A stretch of 25,743 nt of DNA from Lachnospiraceae bacterium UBA7225 (GCA_002473385.1 DKTR01000009.1:1910-27652); one strand, 5' to 3'. Counted from the first letter of the stretch, positions 14,743-24,011 are shown. The notes: generated from the letters alone by a model not told the origin. Translations and numbers: made by a program.

Positions 14743-16221
14743 ATGAGCAAACACCATTTTCTATATTCTAATCCTGAAGATGTTCAGGTTTCTTCCCAAA
14801 AAGTTCTTCAATTTATCGAAAATCTGGAGCTTGCACAGCTTGAACCCCATGGATTAATTATGGTCCGGCACAGCAGGATATTCTGTGAAGGTTTTTGGCA
14901 GCCTTTCTCACCGGCATTAATACATGGCATGCAATCGTTAAGTAAAACATATACCGCTACAGCCATTGGGTTAGTAATTGCAGACAATCTTCTCTCCCTT
15001 GATACAAAAATAACAGAATTATTTCCCGATTACTGCAAATATATTGCTGACCCGCAGATGTATGAAATAACCATCCGGCACCTTCTCACCATGAGTGTAG
15101 GATTTTCAGGGATCTCTGATTTTGAAGGGGACTGGATTGAGAACTTTTTTAGCAGCCATATTATACATAAACCAGGAACTCATTTTGACTATAATTCTGT
15201 CTGCTCCACACTTTTGGGTGCAATTGTCCAAAAAATCACAGGTATGAAACTTCAGCAGTACCTGTCCTCCCGTCTTTGCCCCCGAATCGGACTTGATAAG
15301 GATTCCATGAAATGGCTTTGTCTGTCAGATGGTCTTGAAATAGGCGGAAGCGGATTGTATACAACTATGTACAATAACCTTGCTCTCGCTTTACTTTATC
15401 TCTACGGGGGCTCCGTAAATGGAGAGAGAATTCTTACAGAAGAATATGTCTCATCCGCCACTACCAGACAAATTGACAATGGTAACTTTTCTGACGACCT
15501 TACATCTGGTTACGGATTTCAGATGTGGATGTGCAGTCACAAAAATGCTTATCGCATGGATGGAGCTATGGGGCAGTTCGCAATTATGCTCCCTGATGAA
15601 GATATGGTTATATTATATACCGGAACGCTCAAAAACGGAGAGGGAGACAAGCGCTTTTTTCAAATTCTGTGGGATTTTGTCAACCATGCATTTATTGATA
15701 AAAATGAAATCACTGACGAAAAAAGCGTGGATCTCTTACGAAATCGCGTTGCACACCTTGCACTTCCGATGCCAAAATCAAATGGCATTGTTTACCAGAC
15801 ATTTAAAGGAATTTATCATATCACCGAAGGGCTGCTTCATATTGAACCTCTTACAGGAGGAATAATGCAGAGTTATTATCCTCCGCATCCTCTGGACGGT
15901 TTGGAAATTTCATTTGATGTTGATGAATGCAGGCTGACGCTGATTTCCGGAGATTACAATACAGTCATATATGCCGGAATGGATGGTATTTCGCGATTTA
16001 ATCGTGTTCATTATTCTCCATATCCTGTAGAAAAACTCCTTTGCAGCGCGTTCTTTTTGGATTCATCCTCCATTGAGTTTCATTTCCGATGGGTTGAGAC
16101 ATGTTTTTCATTCATACTGCAAATGGAGCTTTCTGATAATGATTTACTAATCCGGAAAAAGTATCCCATTATCAGTCCGGAACCCTCAGACAATCTATAT
16201 GCAAAAGCAGAAAGGATTTGA
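14743..16221 (+). CDS. Cytosolic serine hydrolase, class C beta-lactamase / S12 peptidase fold
   Basis: A 492-residue penicillin-recognising-fold hydrolase. The nucleophile motif SxxK is S65-L-S-K68 within HGMQSLSKTYTATAIG, and the second catalytic element is Y150-N-S (HFDYNSVCSTLLG). The third motif is not a clear KTG; GAMGQFAIM near 282 may fill its place. Residues 1 to about 345 form the catalytic domain and a beta-rich domain follows to the end, as in many esterase or aminopeptidase relatives. There is no signal peptide or membrane span, so it is probably not a secreted resistance beta-lactamase. The start is fixed by AGGAGG 6 nt upstream. It leads a plus-strand operon with a CitMHS transporter 1 nt downstream. 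Amide or ester hydrolysis of an imported compound is inferred; the substrate is unknown. Confidence 0.87.
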   Translation: MSKHHFLYSNPEDVQVSSQKVLQFIENLELAQLEPHGLIMVRHSRIFCEGFWQPFSPALIHGMQSLSKTYTATAIGLVIADNLLSLDTKITELFPDYCKYIADPQMYEITIRHLLTMSVGFSGISDFEGDWIENFFSSHIIHKPGTHFDYNSVCSTLLGAIVQKITGMKLQQYLSSRLCPRIGLDKDSMKWLCLSDGLEIGGSGLYTTMYNNLALALLYLYGGSVNGERILTEEYVSSATTRQIDNGNFSDDLTSGYGFQMWMCSHKNAYRMDGAMGQFAIMLPDEDMVILYTGTLKNGEGDKRFFQILWDFVNHAFIDKNEITDEKSVDLLRNRVAHLALPMPKSNGIVYQTFKGIYHITEGLLHIEPLTGGIMQSYYPPHPLDGLEISFDVDECRLTLISGDYNTVIYAGMDGISRFNRVHYSPYPVEKLLCSAFFLDSSSIEFHFRWVETCFSFILQMELSDNDLLIRKKYPIISPEPSDNLYAKAERI

Positions 16222-16222
16222 T

Positions 16223-17518
16223 ATGACAATTACCATAGTAAGTTATATAATGATGTTCATCATTGTTTTTTTGCTGATTCGGGAAAAAGCGTCCCTGTCA
16301 CCGGTCTTTATACTTGTACCGGTGACGGCTGCACTATTTTGCGGGTATAACATTGCTGAAATCTCTGAATTTGCCATAGAAGGCTGCCGTTCCATACTCA
16401 ATACTGCTCTTTTGTTTCTTTTTTCCGTTGTTTATTTTTCAATTTTACAGGAAATCGGACTTTTCGAAGTTATGGTATACTATGTTATGAAAGGAATGAA
16501 AAACAGTATACTGCTATTAATGATTATTACTTCCATTGTCGCAATGCTGATTCAACTGGATGGTTCCGGTGCAATGACTATGCTGATCACAATACCTGCT
16601 TTTCTGCCCCTGTACGACGCCATGAAAGTACGGCGCACAACTCTGGTTTTTTTAGTCTCTGCATCAGCCGGAATTATGAATTTTATGCCCTGGTGTTCTG
16701 CAATGCTTCGTTTGTCTGCGGCAACCGGTCTGGAATCTGTCGATATCTGGCATGCCTTACTTCCCATACAGGGAATCGGTATTTTAATCATCTTTCTATT
16801 TTGTGTCATAATTGCACATTTTGAAAAAAGAAAAGGTGCCGGTGTGGCAGATCATACTTTTAAACAGATAAAAGAAAGCTATCGCCAAAAACCCCAGTAC
16901 AAAGTGCCTGTATCACTTTTATTTTTTGATACAATATTTACAGTTTTTTTAATCATCCTTCTGTTATTAAATTTAATACCTTCTGTTTTTGGCTTTATGA
17001 TCGGACTTTCCTGTCTGTTGATTTTAAATTTTCCAGATCCCAAAAAACAGGAAGCTCAGATCAAAAAACATGCAGCAACTGCTTTCCCACTTGTTCTTAC
17101 TGTTTTCTCTCTTGGCTGCATGATAGGGATCATGAACAAAGCCGGTATGGTCAATGCCATCGCTGACTCTCTGATTTCTCTTATACCGGAAGACCTTGGA
17201 AGTAAAATACCACTGTTATACGGAATAATCGGGGTTCCATTATCGGTTGTCATTGGCAGTGATTGCTGTTATAGTATACTGGCGCCTGTACTGGGAAACA
17301 TTGTTCAAAACTATGGCGGTACAGCTATGCAATCCTCTATTGTAATCCTGCTGGCAAGCAGCTTCGCTGCAAACATCACATTTATCGGACCCGCTCCATA
17401 TCTTTCTGTTTCACTTGCGGGCATAACAATGAAAGAGCATTTAAAATACTCCTTTAAATTATTGTGGATATTGTGTATAATTCTTGTTATAATTGCAGCA
17501 ATCATCCATATTATTTAG
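16223..17518 (+). CDS. CitMHS-family (citrate/carboxylate) transporter
   Basis: A 431-residue integral membrane protein with about 11-12 hydrophobic spans. The segment QLDGSGAMTMLITIPAFLPL (about 110-130) corresponds to the conserved H-L-D-G-D-G loop of CitMHS proteins (citrate:H+ or metal-citrate symporters of the IT superfamily), with Ser in place of the second Asp. A second family-like region lies near FAANITFIGPAPYLSVSLAG. The start at 16223 follows the hydrolase stop by one base, with AAAGG 8 nt before it; eight further open codons overlap the hydrolase and are not needed. Tight linkage suggests that it moves a substrate or product of the hydrolase. Direction of transport and true substrate cannot be read from the sequence. 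Confidence 0.85.
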   Translation: MTITIVSYIMMFIIVFLLIREKASLSPVFILVPVTAALFCGYNIAEISEFAIEGCRSILNTALLFLFSVVYFSILQEIGLFEVMVYYVMKGMKNSILLLMIITSIVAMLIQLDGSGAMTMLITIPAFLPLYDAMKVRRTTLVFLVSASAGIMNFMPWCSAMLRLSAATGLESVDIWHALLPIQGIGILIIFLFCVIIAHFEKRKGAGVADHTFKQIKESYRQKPQYKVPVSLLFFDTIFTVFLIILLLLNLIPSVFGFMIGLSCLLILNFPDPKKQEAQIKKHAATAFPLVLTVFSLGCMIGIMNKAGMVNAIADSLISLIPEDLGSKIPLLYGIIGVPLSVVIGSDCCYSILAPVLGNIVQNYGGTAMQSSIVILLASSFAANITFIGPAPYLSVSLAGITMKEHLKYSFKLLWILCIILVIIAAIIHII

Positions 17519-17579
17519 TCATATCCCGATATTGTATGACACCAAATACATCTGTTTATGTAGAAAGGTTGATGTTTGA

Positions 17580-18647
17580 ATGTATCGTTTAATGATTGTA
17601 GATGACGAACCTCTTGCCCTGGCCATGCTTCAGAATATTCTTCCCTGGGAAGAGCTGGACTTCCATATATGCGCTGCATGCAGCAGCAGACAGGAGGCAT
17701 ATCAGTCTCTGATTACATTACATCCTGACGTAGTAATAACAGATATCCGTATGATGGACGGTTCCGGAATGGATCTGATATCAGCGGTACGGGCAGAAGG
17801 AAACCTTACAGAGTTTATTATTCTGAGCGCGTACCGCAATTTTGATGTTGCAAGACAGGCGATCGATCAGCAGGTATTCAAATATCTCTTAAAACCTGTC
17901 AACACAAATGAATTGCGAACATGCATCCTTGCTGTACGGGCAAGATTAGCGGAAAAATATTCTGAATCTTCAGGTATATACAATTATGATATGGATTTTC
18001 CAGACTTGTCATTACAGCATGATTTATGCCTGTATTTATCCGATGCTTCGCCGTTTCCTTATTGTCATACACTGCTTATCGATGAGCGCCGGACGAACGC
18101 GGAAAATATCGGCCGCATACGTTTGTCTCCGCTTATGATCCGTCAGCTGGGGGCCTCGCTGCTCATTAGTTCCCCCTCTTCTGCTTTGCCGGAGGAACTC
18201 TCAAAAGCGGGGCTCAGCAGGCTGCATTCTGACTTCCATTCCTTACATCAAATGTTGGATGAGTCTTTATGCTCATTGGAAGGTAATTTCATGTACTCTG
18301 ATCATGAGCTTGTCGGAGATCTTCAATACTATATTGGCAGGCACTACGCTGAGGATATCTCACTTACTTCTCTTTGTCAGACATTTTACATGTCCAATTC
18401 CTACATCTGCAACATATTTAAGAAATATACGCAGACAACCATTACAGATTTTATCCTTCATGTACGCATCAGTCATGCAAAAAAATTGCTGAAAAACAAT
18501 GATACTACTCTGGTTTCCGAACTTACCGGCTTCCATAATTACAGCTACTTCTGCCGTACCTTTAAAAAACTAACAGGCATTACGCCTCTCTCTTACAAGA
18601 GAATGGCGGAATCAAACAGTGAGATAAAAAATATCCCCGTCAAATGA
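17580..18647 (+). CDS. YesN-type response regulator with AraC DNA-binding domain
   Basis: A 355-residue regulator. The receiver domain (1-120) has the acidic pair D8-D9, phosphoacceptor D55 (VITDIRMMDG), switch Ser83 and K105 (YLLKPVN). A middle linker spans 125-235, and a C-terminal AraC/XylS double helix-turn-helix occupies 240-345 (DISLTSLCQTFYMSNSYICN ... GFHNYSYFCRTFKKLTGITP). The start has AAAGG 11 nt upstream, weaker than its neighbours; no better in-frame start exists. It follows the CitMHS gene by 61 nt. Its likely partner is the YesM-type kinase at 24180, separated from it by the importer operon on the other strand. I infer that it activates the two promoters carrying CAAAATTGTGAA. 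Confidence 0.93.
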   Translation: MYRLMIVDDEPLALAMLQNILPWEELDFHICAACSSRQEAYQSLITLHPDVVITDIRMMDGSGMDLISAVRAEGNLTEFIILSAYRNFDVARQAIDQQVFKYLLKPVNTNELRTCILAVRARLAEKYSESSGIYNYDMDFPDLSLQHDLCLYLSDASPFPYCHTLLIDERRTNAENIGRIRLSPLMIRQLGASLLISSPSSALPEELSKAGLSRLHSDFHSLHQMLDESLCSLEGNFMYSDHELVGDLQYYIGRHYAEDISLTSLCQTFYMSNSYICNIFKKYTQTTITDFILHVRISHAKKLLKNNDTTLVSELTGFHNYSYFCRTFKKLTGITPLSYKRMAESNSEIKNIPVK

Positions 18648-18655
18648 CGGGGATA
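18625..18655. terminator. Convergent terminator overlapping the response-regulator stop codon
   Basis: A perfect 10-bp stem TATCCCCGTC / GACGGGGATA (18632-18641 and 18646-18655) with a 4-nt loop. On the minus strand it is followed by TTTTTTAT, a strong terminator for the binding-protein gene and importer operon. On the plus strand a weaker T-rich tract (CTTTTTATT) follows about 10 nt later. The stop codon of the response regulator (18645-18647) lies inside the hairpin, so its last codons encode part of the stem. Confidence 0.85.
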
Positions 18656-18669
18656 CTGCTTACTTTTTA

Positions 18670-20190
18670 TTACTCGTTCCATTTACAATATTTTGCCCAA
18701 TAGAACCATCCTGTCTTATAACCCATTTCAAGATTTTCTTTTCTTCCAATCAGAACCGGAATATTATAAAGTCCATATACCGGAACTTCATCATACATTG
18801 CAGTCATAAGCTTTGTCATATAATCTGCTTTTTCTGTATCATCCGCCGCACTGATCGCACCGTCCGTATATGCGAGAAGATTATCAAACAGTTCCCCTTC
18901 TGCATGGACATAATTTCCATTTGCAATAAAGGTATTAATCTGTGCGAGTGCAGATCGTGCCGGATAATTCGTCCAGTTATTCAGAGCCATATCCCATACT
19001 TCCGGCTGGTTGGGAATCACTTCGAGAATCGTGTCGGGATATGTACTGATTTCTACTTTGAGTCCGATCTCCGCAAGGTTTGCCTGAATAATTTCTCCAA
19101 CCGCATTCATGATAGTGCCGCCGCTTGTAATCAGTTTAACGGTAGTTCCTTCTGCGACACCGGATGCAGCCATATGTTCTTTTGCTTTCTCTACATCATA
19201 AGCATAATTTCCGTCAAATATCTTTTCCCACTCCGTATCATAATCAGAAAGATTCGGTGATACCGCTGCTTTAGCACTCTGAGCAAGACCTGAATATGCA
19301 GATTCGACAAGTGCCTGCTTATTGATTGCATAAGCAATTGCTTTTCTCAATTCTTTGTTTGACGTAACACTGTCACTTGAACAGTTGAAGAAACATGCAA
19401 CTGTATTAATAGATGTAATATTATCAACCACAATACCGTCTGTTCCGCTCAAATAATCCACATCAATAGACGGTACGTCAAAAGCAACATCCGCTTCTCC
19501 TGTCAGAAGCACATTCGTTCTCTGACTATCTTCATTAACAAAATTTACGGTAAGCTCCTTAATTTCCGGAGCGCCATCCCAGTAATCTTCATTTGCTTCC
19601 ATGATCATATGCGCGCCCGGAACATATTCTGCAAGCTTATACGGACCGCTTGCAACAGGCGTTGTTACCATTTGATCTTCGCTCTCTTCATAGGTTTCCT
19701 GATTTACAAGGTTTACAAGTGAAAGAGCATTTTTCTGATAGCTATTGGGAGCTGAATATGCCAGGCGCAGGGTATAATCATCTATAACTTCACTGTTTTC
19801 TATATCAATGCTTCTTGTGGCACCGGGATATCCTGCAGTACCTTCCTTCGCAAGCTTTATGGAAAACAACACGTCTGATGCTTTAATCTGCCTTCCTGCC
19901 GTATCCTTTACATCATCTCTGATCTTAATCAGGCAATGGGAAGGATCTTCCATTTCCACACTTTCCGCTACTTTCATTTCCAGTGATCCGTCATCTTTCA
20001 AAAAGAACAGATTGTCATATATCTGTCCCAGCGTATGTGCAGGCCACTCTCCTGATTGTCCATTCGGTGAGTAGTTTGCACAGTCAATGGCAATCGCAAC
20101 CTTAAGCGAATCCTTTGCCGCTAAAGTCGTCATACTGCAGGCAGACACCGTTAAAACTGCTGCCATCATCATAATTGTTCTCTTTTTCAT
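18670..20190 (-). CDS. Peptide/nickel-type ABC transporter substrate-binding protein (SBP family 5)
   Basis: A 506-residue extracellular binding protein of the DppA/OppA class. The N-terminus (MKKRTIMMMAAVLTVSACS) ends in a lipobox-like VSAC with Cys18, so a lipid anchor is likely; cleavage after TTLAA by signal peptidase I is an alternative. Family features include HTLGQIYDNLFFLKDDGSL near 52-70, ASGPYKLAEYVPG in the first lobe, and LRKAIAYAINKQALVESAY about midway. GGAGG lies 10 nt before the ATG. It is the last gene of a five-gene importer operon, 27 nt after the second ATPase, and ends at a strong terminator. The bound ligand (short peptide, nickel chelate or other) cannot be decided from the sequence. 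Confidence 0.92.
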   Translation of the reverse strand: MKKRTIMMMAAVLTVSACSMTTLAAKDSLKVAIAIDCANYSPNGQSGEWPAHTLGQIYDNLFFLKDDGSLEMKVAESVEMEDPSHCLIKIRDDVKDTAGRQIKASDVLFSIKLAKEGTAGYPGATRSIDIENSEVIDDYTLRLAYSAPNSYQKNALSLVNLVNQETYEESEDQMVTTPVASGPYKLAEYVPGAHMIMEANEDYWDGAPEIKELTVNFVNEDSQRTNVLLTGEADVAFDVPSIDVDYLSGTDGIVVDNITSINTVACFFNCSSDSVTSNKELRKAIAYAINKQALVESAYSGLAQSAKAAVSPNLSDYDTEWEKIFDGNYAYDVEKAKEHMAASGVAEGTTVKLITSGGTIMNAVGEIIQANLAEIGLKVEISTYPDTILEVIPNQPEVWDMALNNWTNYPARSALAQINTFIANGNYVHAEGELFDNLLAYTDGAISAADDTEKADYMTKLMTAMYDEVPVYGLYNIPVLIGRKENLEMGYKTGWFYWAKYCKWNE

Positions 20191-20217
20191 ATCATTAGCA
20201 CCTCCAAAATATAATAT

Positions 20218-21171
20218 TTACATACCGAGTTCCTTCGCCCTGCAACAGGCAACAAAATGATTTTTTTCCACCTCCTCCAGTTTCTGTTCTTCTTCACAGC
20301 GTGAAGTAGCATATTGACATCTTCCTGCAAATCGACATCCTTTTGGGGGATTTATAGGAGATGTAATCTCACCTTTTAAAATGATTCTTTCTTTTTTCGC
20401 ATGGATATCCGGAAGCAAAATTGCAGACAGCAATGCTTTTGTATACGGATGGGCCGGTCTTGCAAACAGCGCTTTTGTCTCAGCTTTTTCTACAAGCTGT
20501 CCAAGATACATGACTGCAATATCATGCGAAATATATTTTACAACCGACAGATCATGCGTAATAAACATATAACTCAGCTTTTTTTCTTCCTGAAGATCCT
20601 GCAACAAATTCAGGATCTGTGCCTGAATAGACACATCAAGTGCAGATACCGGCTCGTCGCATACGATAAATCTGGGATTCAATGCAAGCGCACGGCCAAT
20701 CCCAATTCTCTGTCTTCTTCCTCCGTCCAGTTCATGCGGATATGAATCCGCTAATCTTTGCGGAAGGCCGACCGTTTCCATTACACGGTCTACCTCATTG
20801 TTGAGATCTGTTCCCCTCTCTTTTCCATTCAGAATCAATGGTTCCGCTATTGTCTCCCGTACTGACATTCTTGGATTTAAGGATGAAAACGGATCTTGAA
20901 AAATAATCTGCATATCTTCACGCAGCTGCCTCAATCTGGGTTTATTTACATGAGTAATATCCTGCCCCTGATAAAAAAGTTTTCCGCCTGTACTTTCGTG
21001 AAGATGAAGCACAATTCTTCCAAGAGTGGATTTTCCACATCCTGACTCTCCTACCACGCCAAGTGTTTTTCCCTCTTCTATCCGGAAACTGACACCATCT
21101 ACCGCGTGCAAATAACCATTCTTTGTTTTAAAATACTTTTTTAAATCCTGCGCCTCCAAAATAGTGCTCAT
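20218..21171 (-). CDS. Peptide ABC transporter ATP-binding protein, OppF/DppF type
   Basis: A 317-residue ATPase that powers the importer from the cytosolic side. Walker A GESGCGKST is at 41-49, the Q-loop IIFQDPFSSLNPR follows at about 88-100, Walker B FIVCDEP ends at 173, and the switch His is in FITHDLSV. The signature motif is LDGGRRQ (147-153) instead of the usual LSGGQ; as far as I recall this form recurs in many clostridial OppF/DppF proteins. The C-terminal oligopeptide-importer domain has the Cys-containing segment GCRFAGRCQY. The ATG at 21171 overlaps the stop of the preceding ATPase gene (ATGA), with AGGAGG 6 nt upstream; a further 8 open codons inside that gene are not needed. Confidence 0.93.
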   Translation of the reverse strand: MSTILEAQDLKKYFKTKNGYLHAVDGVSFRIEEGKTLGVVGESGCGKSTLGRIVLHLHESTGGKLFYQGQDITHVNKPRLRQLREDMQIIFQDPFSSLNPRMSVRETIAEPLILNGKERGTDLNNEVDRVMETVGLPQRLADSYPHELDGGRRQRIGIGRALALNPRFIVCDEPVSALDVSIQAQILNLLQDLQEEKKLSYMFITHDLSVVKYISHDIAVMYLGQLVEKAETKALFARPAHPYTKALLSAILLPDIHAKKERIILKGEITSPINPPKGCRFAGRCQYATSRCEEEQKLEEVEKNHFVACCRAKELGM

Positions 21172-22148
21172 ACATTTCCTCCTGAGTAAAAACACCTGAC
21201 ATAATGCGACTGTCCAAGCTTTCTTTTATCCGGAACCGAATTCCTGCATTTTGGTGAAGCATGCGGACATCTATCATAGAACTTACACCCGGCAGGCAGA
21301 TGAGCCGGATCGGGCATCATGCCGCTGATAGGCTTTAACCGTCTGTTTTCTGAATTCAAATCAGGAAGAGAGCCAAACAAGCCCAGAGTATATGGATGCG
21401 CTGCATGATCAAAAATATCTTCCGCCGTACCAAACTCAATAATTTCGCCGGCATAGATTACCGCAACTTTATCACAGGTTTCTGCCACTACTCCGAGATC
21501 ATGCGTAATCATCAGCACAGATGTATGAAACTCTTTTTTCAATTCGCTCATCATCTGCAATACCTGCGCCTGTATGGTTACATCCAGTGCTGTCGTCGGT
21601 TCATCTGCAAGCAATAACAGAGGACTGCATACCAAAGCCATAGCTATCACAGCTCTTTGCTTCATTCCGCCGGAAAACTGATGTGGAAAATCATCATATC
21701 TTTCTCTGGAGATCCCGGCTTTCTCCAATATCTGGATCGCTTTCTGTTTTCTTTCCGATTTTGTAAGTTTTTCATGAAGCCCAACCGCTTCCGCAATTTG
21801 TTTTCCAACCGTAATTGTCGGATTAAGAGCTGTCATCGGATCCTGAAATATCATGGAAATCTGTCTTCCTCTGATACTCCGGATTTCTTCTTCTTTCATT
21901 TGCAGGATATCCGTTCCCTGAAATACTATTTTTCCTCCGCAAATCTTTGCGGGGGGATCCGGGAGGATCCGGAGAATAGATTTCGCAATTGTTGTCTTCC
22001 CGGCTCCTGTTTCACCGACCAGTCCCACTGTTTCTCCCTCTAAAATATCAAGGTCAATTCCATTGACAGCATGAATAATGTTATCTTCTGAAGTATATTC
22101 AACAACAAGATTTTCAATTTTTAATAATTCCTTATGTACGCTCTCCAT
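21168..22148 (-). CDS. Peptide ABC transporter ATP-binding protein, OppD/DppD type
   Basis: A 326-residue ATPase, the partner of the OppF-type subunit. Walker A is GETGAGKT (45-52), the Q-loop lies in MIFQDPMTALNPT, the signature is canonical FSGGMKQR at about 158-165, Walker B is LLLLADEP, and the switch His is in MITHDLGV. The C-terminal oligo-HPY domain contains HPYTLGLFGSLPDL and the Cys pattern GCKFYDRCPHASPKC, a region that binds an Fe-S cluster in some DppD proteins. AGGAG lies 7 nt before the ATG. It follows the DppC-type permease by 10 nt and is translationally coupled to the next ATPase. Confidence 0.94.
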   Translation of the reverse strand: MESVHKELLKIENLVVEYTSEDNIIHAVNGIDLDILEGETVGLVGETGAGKTTIAKSILRILPDPPAKICGGKIVFQGTDILQMKEEEIRSIRGRQISMIFQDPMTALNPTITVGKQIAEAVGLHEKLTKSERKQKAIQILEKAGISRERYDDFPHQFSGGMKQRAVIAMALVCSPLLLLADEPTTALDVTIQAQVLQMMSELKKEFHTSVLMITHDLGVVAETCDKVAVIYAGEIIEFGTAEDIFDHAAHPYTLGLFGSLPDLNSENRRLKPISGMMPDPAHLPAGCKFYDRCPHASPKCRNSVPDKRKLGQSHYVRCFYSGGNV

Positions 22149-22158
22149 ATCATCACTC

Positions 22159-23016
22159 CTAGCTTCTTAATCTCGGATCAAGCGCATCCCGCAGCCCATC
22201 CCCAAGGAGATTGAAAGATAAAACACTGATCATAATTGCAATTCCCGGTTCAAGTACAAGATAGCCATACTCTCTCATATAGCTGCGCCCTCCTGCAAGC
22301 ATGCATCCCCATTCGGCTGCAGGCGGCTGTACTCCAAGACCGATAAAGCTCAATGTAGAAGAAAGTAAAATTGCCCCTCCTATTCCCATTGTTACCTGTA
22401 CTACAACCGGTGAAATAGCATTCGGGAGAATATGCTTTATCAATATCCTTATGTCTCTTGCATTGATTGCTGTAGCTGCCTCAATATATTCTTCATTCTT
22501 TATTTGCATAATAGAAGCACGGATCATCCGGGCATATCCTGTCATAGTGGTAATCCCGACGGCAAGGATCGCATTTTCAAGTCCCGGTCCAAGGGCTGCC
22601 GCAAGTGCGACACAAAACACAAGACCCGGAACCGACTGATAGATATCCAGAAATCTCATAAGTATATCATCCACGATACCGCCATAATAACCGGCTATGC
22701 TTCCAAATGTCACGCCAAGTAATGCGGCAAGCGCTACTGAAAACACACCCATCTTTAAAGATAATCTCGTTCCATAAATGAGCCTCGATAACATATCCCT
22801 TCCAAGATTATCTGTCCCCAGAATATGAGTGCCGCCCGGTTTTTGAAAAATTGCAGTCGTATCCTGATAATTTGGATCATACGGAGCAATCCATTCAGCG
22901 CCAAACGCAGCAATCAGCAGCAGAATAATAATGATCATACCGACAATGGCAAGTTTATTTTTAGCAAGACGTTTCATGAATTTTATTGATTTTTCTTTTT
23001 TTCTGTTTGTTTTCAT
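22159..23016 (-). CDS. Peptide ABC transporter permease, DppC type
   Basis: A 285-residue inner-membrane permease, with a basic N-terminus and about six spans. The N-terminal signature ILGTDNLGRDMLSRLIYG (about 70-87) is typical of OppC/DppC proteins. The cytoplasmic EAA coupling loop that contacts the ATPase reads EAATAINARDIRILIKHILP, followed by NAISPV. AAGGAG lies 6 nt before the ATG. It is 12 nt downstream of the DppB-type permease in the same operon. Confidence 0.94.
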   Translation of the reverse strand: MKTNRKKEKSIKFMKRLAKNKLAIVGMIIIILLLIAAFGAEWIAPYDPNYQDTTAIFQKPGGTHILGTDNLGRDMLSRLIYGTRLSLKMGVFSVALAALLGVTFGSIAGYYGGIVDDILMRFLDIYQSVPGLVFCVALAAALGPGLENAILAVGITTMTGYARMIRASIMQIKNEEYIEAATAINARDIRILIKHILPNAISPVVVQVTMGIGGAILLSSTLSFIGLGVQPPAAEWGCMLAGGRSYMREYGYLVLEPGIAIMISVLSFNLLGDGLRDALDPRLRS

Positions 23017-23028
23017 GATCTTCTCCTT

Positions 23029-23964
23029 TTAATGAATACTTCTAAGCCGCGGATCTACAACTGCGTAAATGATATCCAGCACTAGCATAGTCAGCGAGAA
23101 GATCAGGCAAAGCACCACTACGCACCCCAAAACTACAGGAAAATCCCGACGGTTCACACCAGAGATCAAATATGCTCCTATTCCCGGGATGGAAAAAATA
23201 TTCTCACAAATCAACGAATTCCCTACAAGAGCGGCCATATTACTTCCAACTATCGTTATAACCGGAATCAAAGCGTTTTTAAGACCATGATAGCCAATTA
23301 CTTTAAATTCTTTCTGTCCCTTTGCGCGCGCAGTAACTATATAATCCTGCCTTATTACTTCAAGCATACTGGACCTCGTCTGCCTTGCGATACCGGCAGC
23401 TCCGCCTATTGCGGTTGCCACACATGGGATTATGTAGCCTTTCCAGCTTTCCACTCCTATCGTTGGCAATATCCTGAGTTTTAGTCCAAAATACATGACA
23501 AGAATTAATGCAAACCAAAAACTCGGCATAGAGGTAGCGAACAGACTGACCAGAATTGCCAGACTATCTTTCCAGGTATTCTGATTTGTCGCCGCAATGA
23601 TTCCAAGCGGAATCCCAATCAGCACTGCAAGCGCAATACCTATATAACTTATCAGCAGTGTATATGGGAGTCTCACCTTTAACTGATCACCTACACTTCC
23701 TCCCGTAATATAGGACTTTCCAAAATCAAAATCAAGAAAAGTGGCTTTCATGGAATTTACAAGCCGTACTATATACGTCTGATCCAGACCATATTCATGC
23801 CGGAACGCATCAAGTTCTTCTTGTGTTGCATCCGTTCCAAGAACAAATGTTGCCGGATCACCGGGACAAAGATACAGAACTGAAAAAACAAGAACATAAA
23901 CACCAAGCAATACCGGTATCAGCCATAATATCCTCTTTATCAAAAACCGGGTCATATTTTGCAT
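23029..23964 (-). CDS. Peptide ABC transporter permease, DppB type
   Basis: A 311-residue permease with about six spans and the OppB/DppB layout: first span at about 10-32, then the external segment LCPGDPATFVLGTDATQEEL and YGLDQTYIVRLVNSM. The EAA loop is TARAKGQKEFKVIGYHGLKN followed by ALIPV, and the protein ends in DPRLRS, shared with its DppC partner. The start MQNMTRF has AGGAGG 9 nt upstream. It is the first gene of the importer operon and is divergent from the sensor kinase gene, sharing a 215-bp control region with it. Confidence 0.94.
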   Translation of the reverse strand: MQNMTRFLIKRILWLIPVLLGVYVLVFSVLYLCPGDPATFVLGTDATQEELDAFRHEYGLDQTYIVRLVNSMKATFLDFDFGKSYITGGSVGDQLKVRLPYTLLISYIGIALAVLIGIPLGIIAATNQNTWKDSLAILVSLFATSMPSFWFALILVMYFGLKLRILPTIGVESWKGYIIPCVATAIGGAAGIARQTRSSMLEVIRQDYIVTARAKGQKEFKVIGYHGLKNALIPVITIVGSNMAALVGNSLICENIFSIPGIGAYLISGVNRRDFPVVLGCVVVLCLIFSLTMLVLDIIYAVVDPRLRSIH

Positions 23965-24011
23965 ATTTATCCGCCTCCTTTTTTTATAATAATATCAGAA
24001 AATACCCGTTT

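Noticed and set aside
14743..16221. Serine hydrolase as an antibiotic-resistance beta-lactamase
   Set aside because: It has no signal peptide, has a long extra C-terminal domain and no clear KTG motif, and sits in a transport operon; the fold is shared with many esterases and peptidases.
17518..17540. GTCATA-N11-TATGAC inverted repeat before the response regulator
   Set aside because: Only 6-bp arms, overlapping the CitMHS stop; could be chance in AT-rich sequence.
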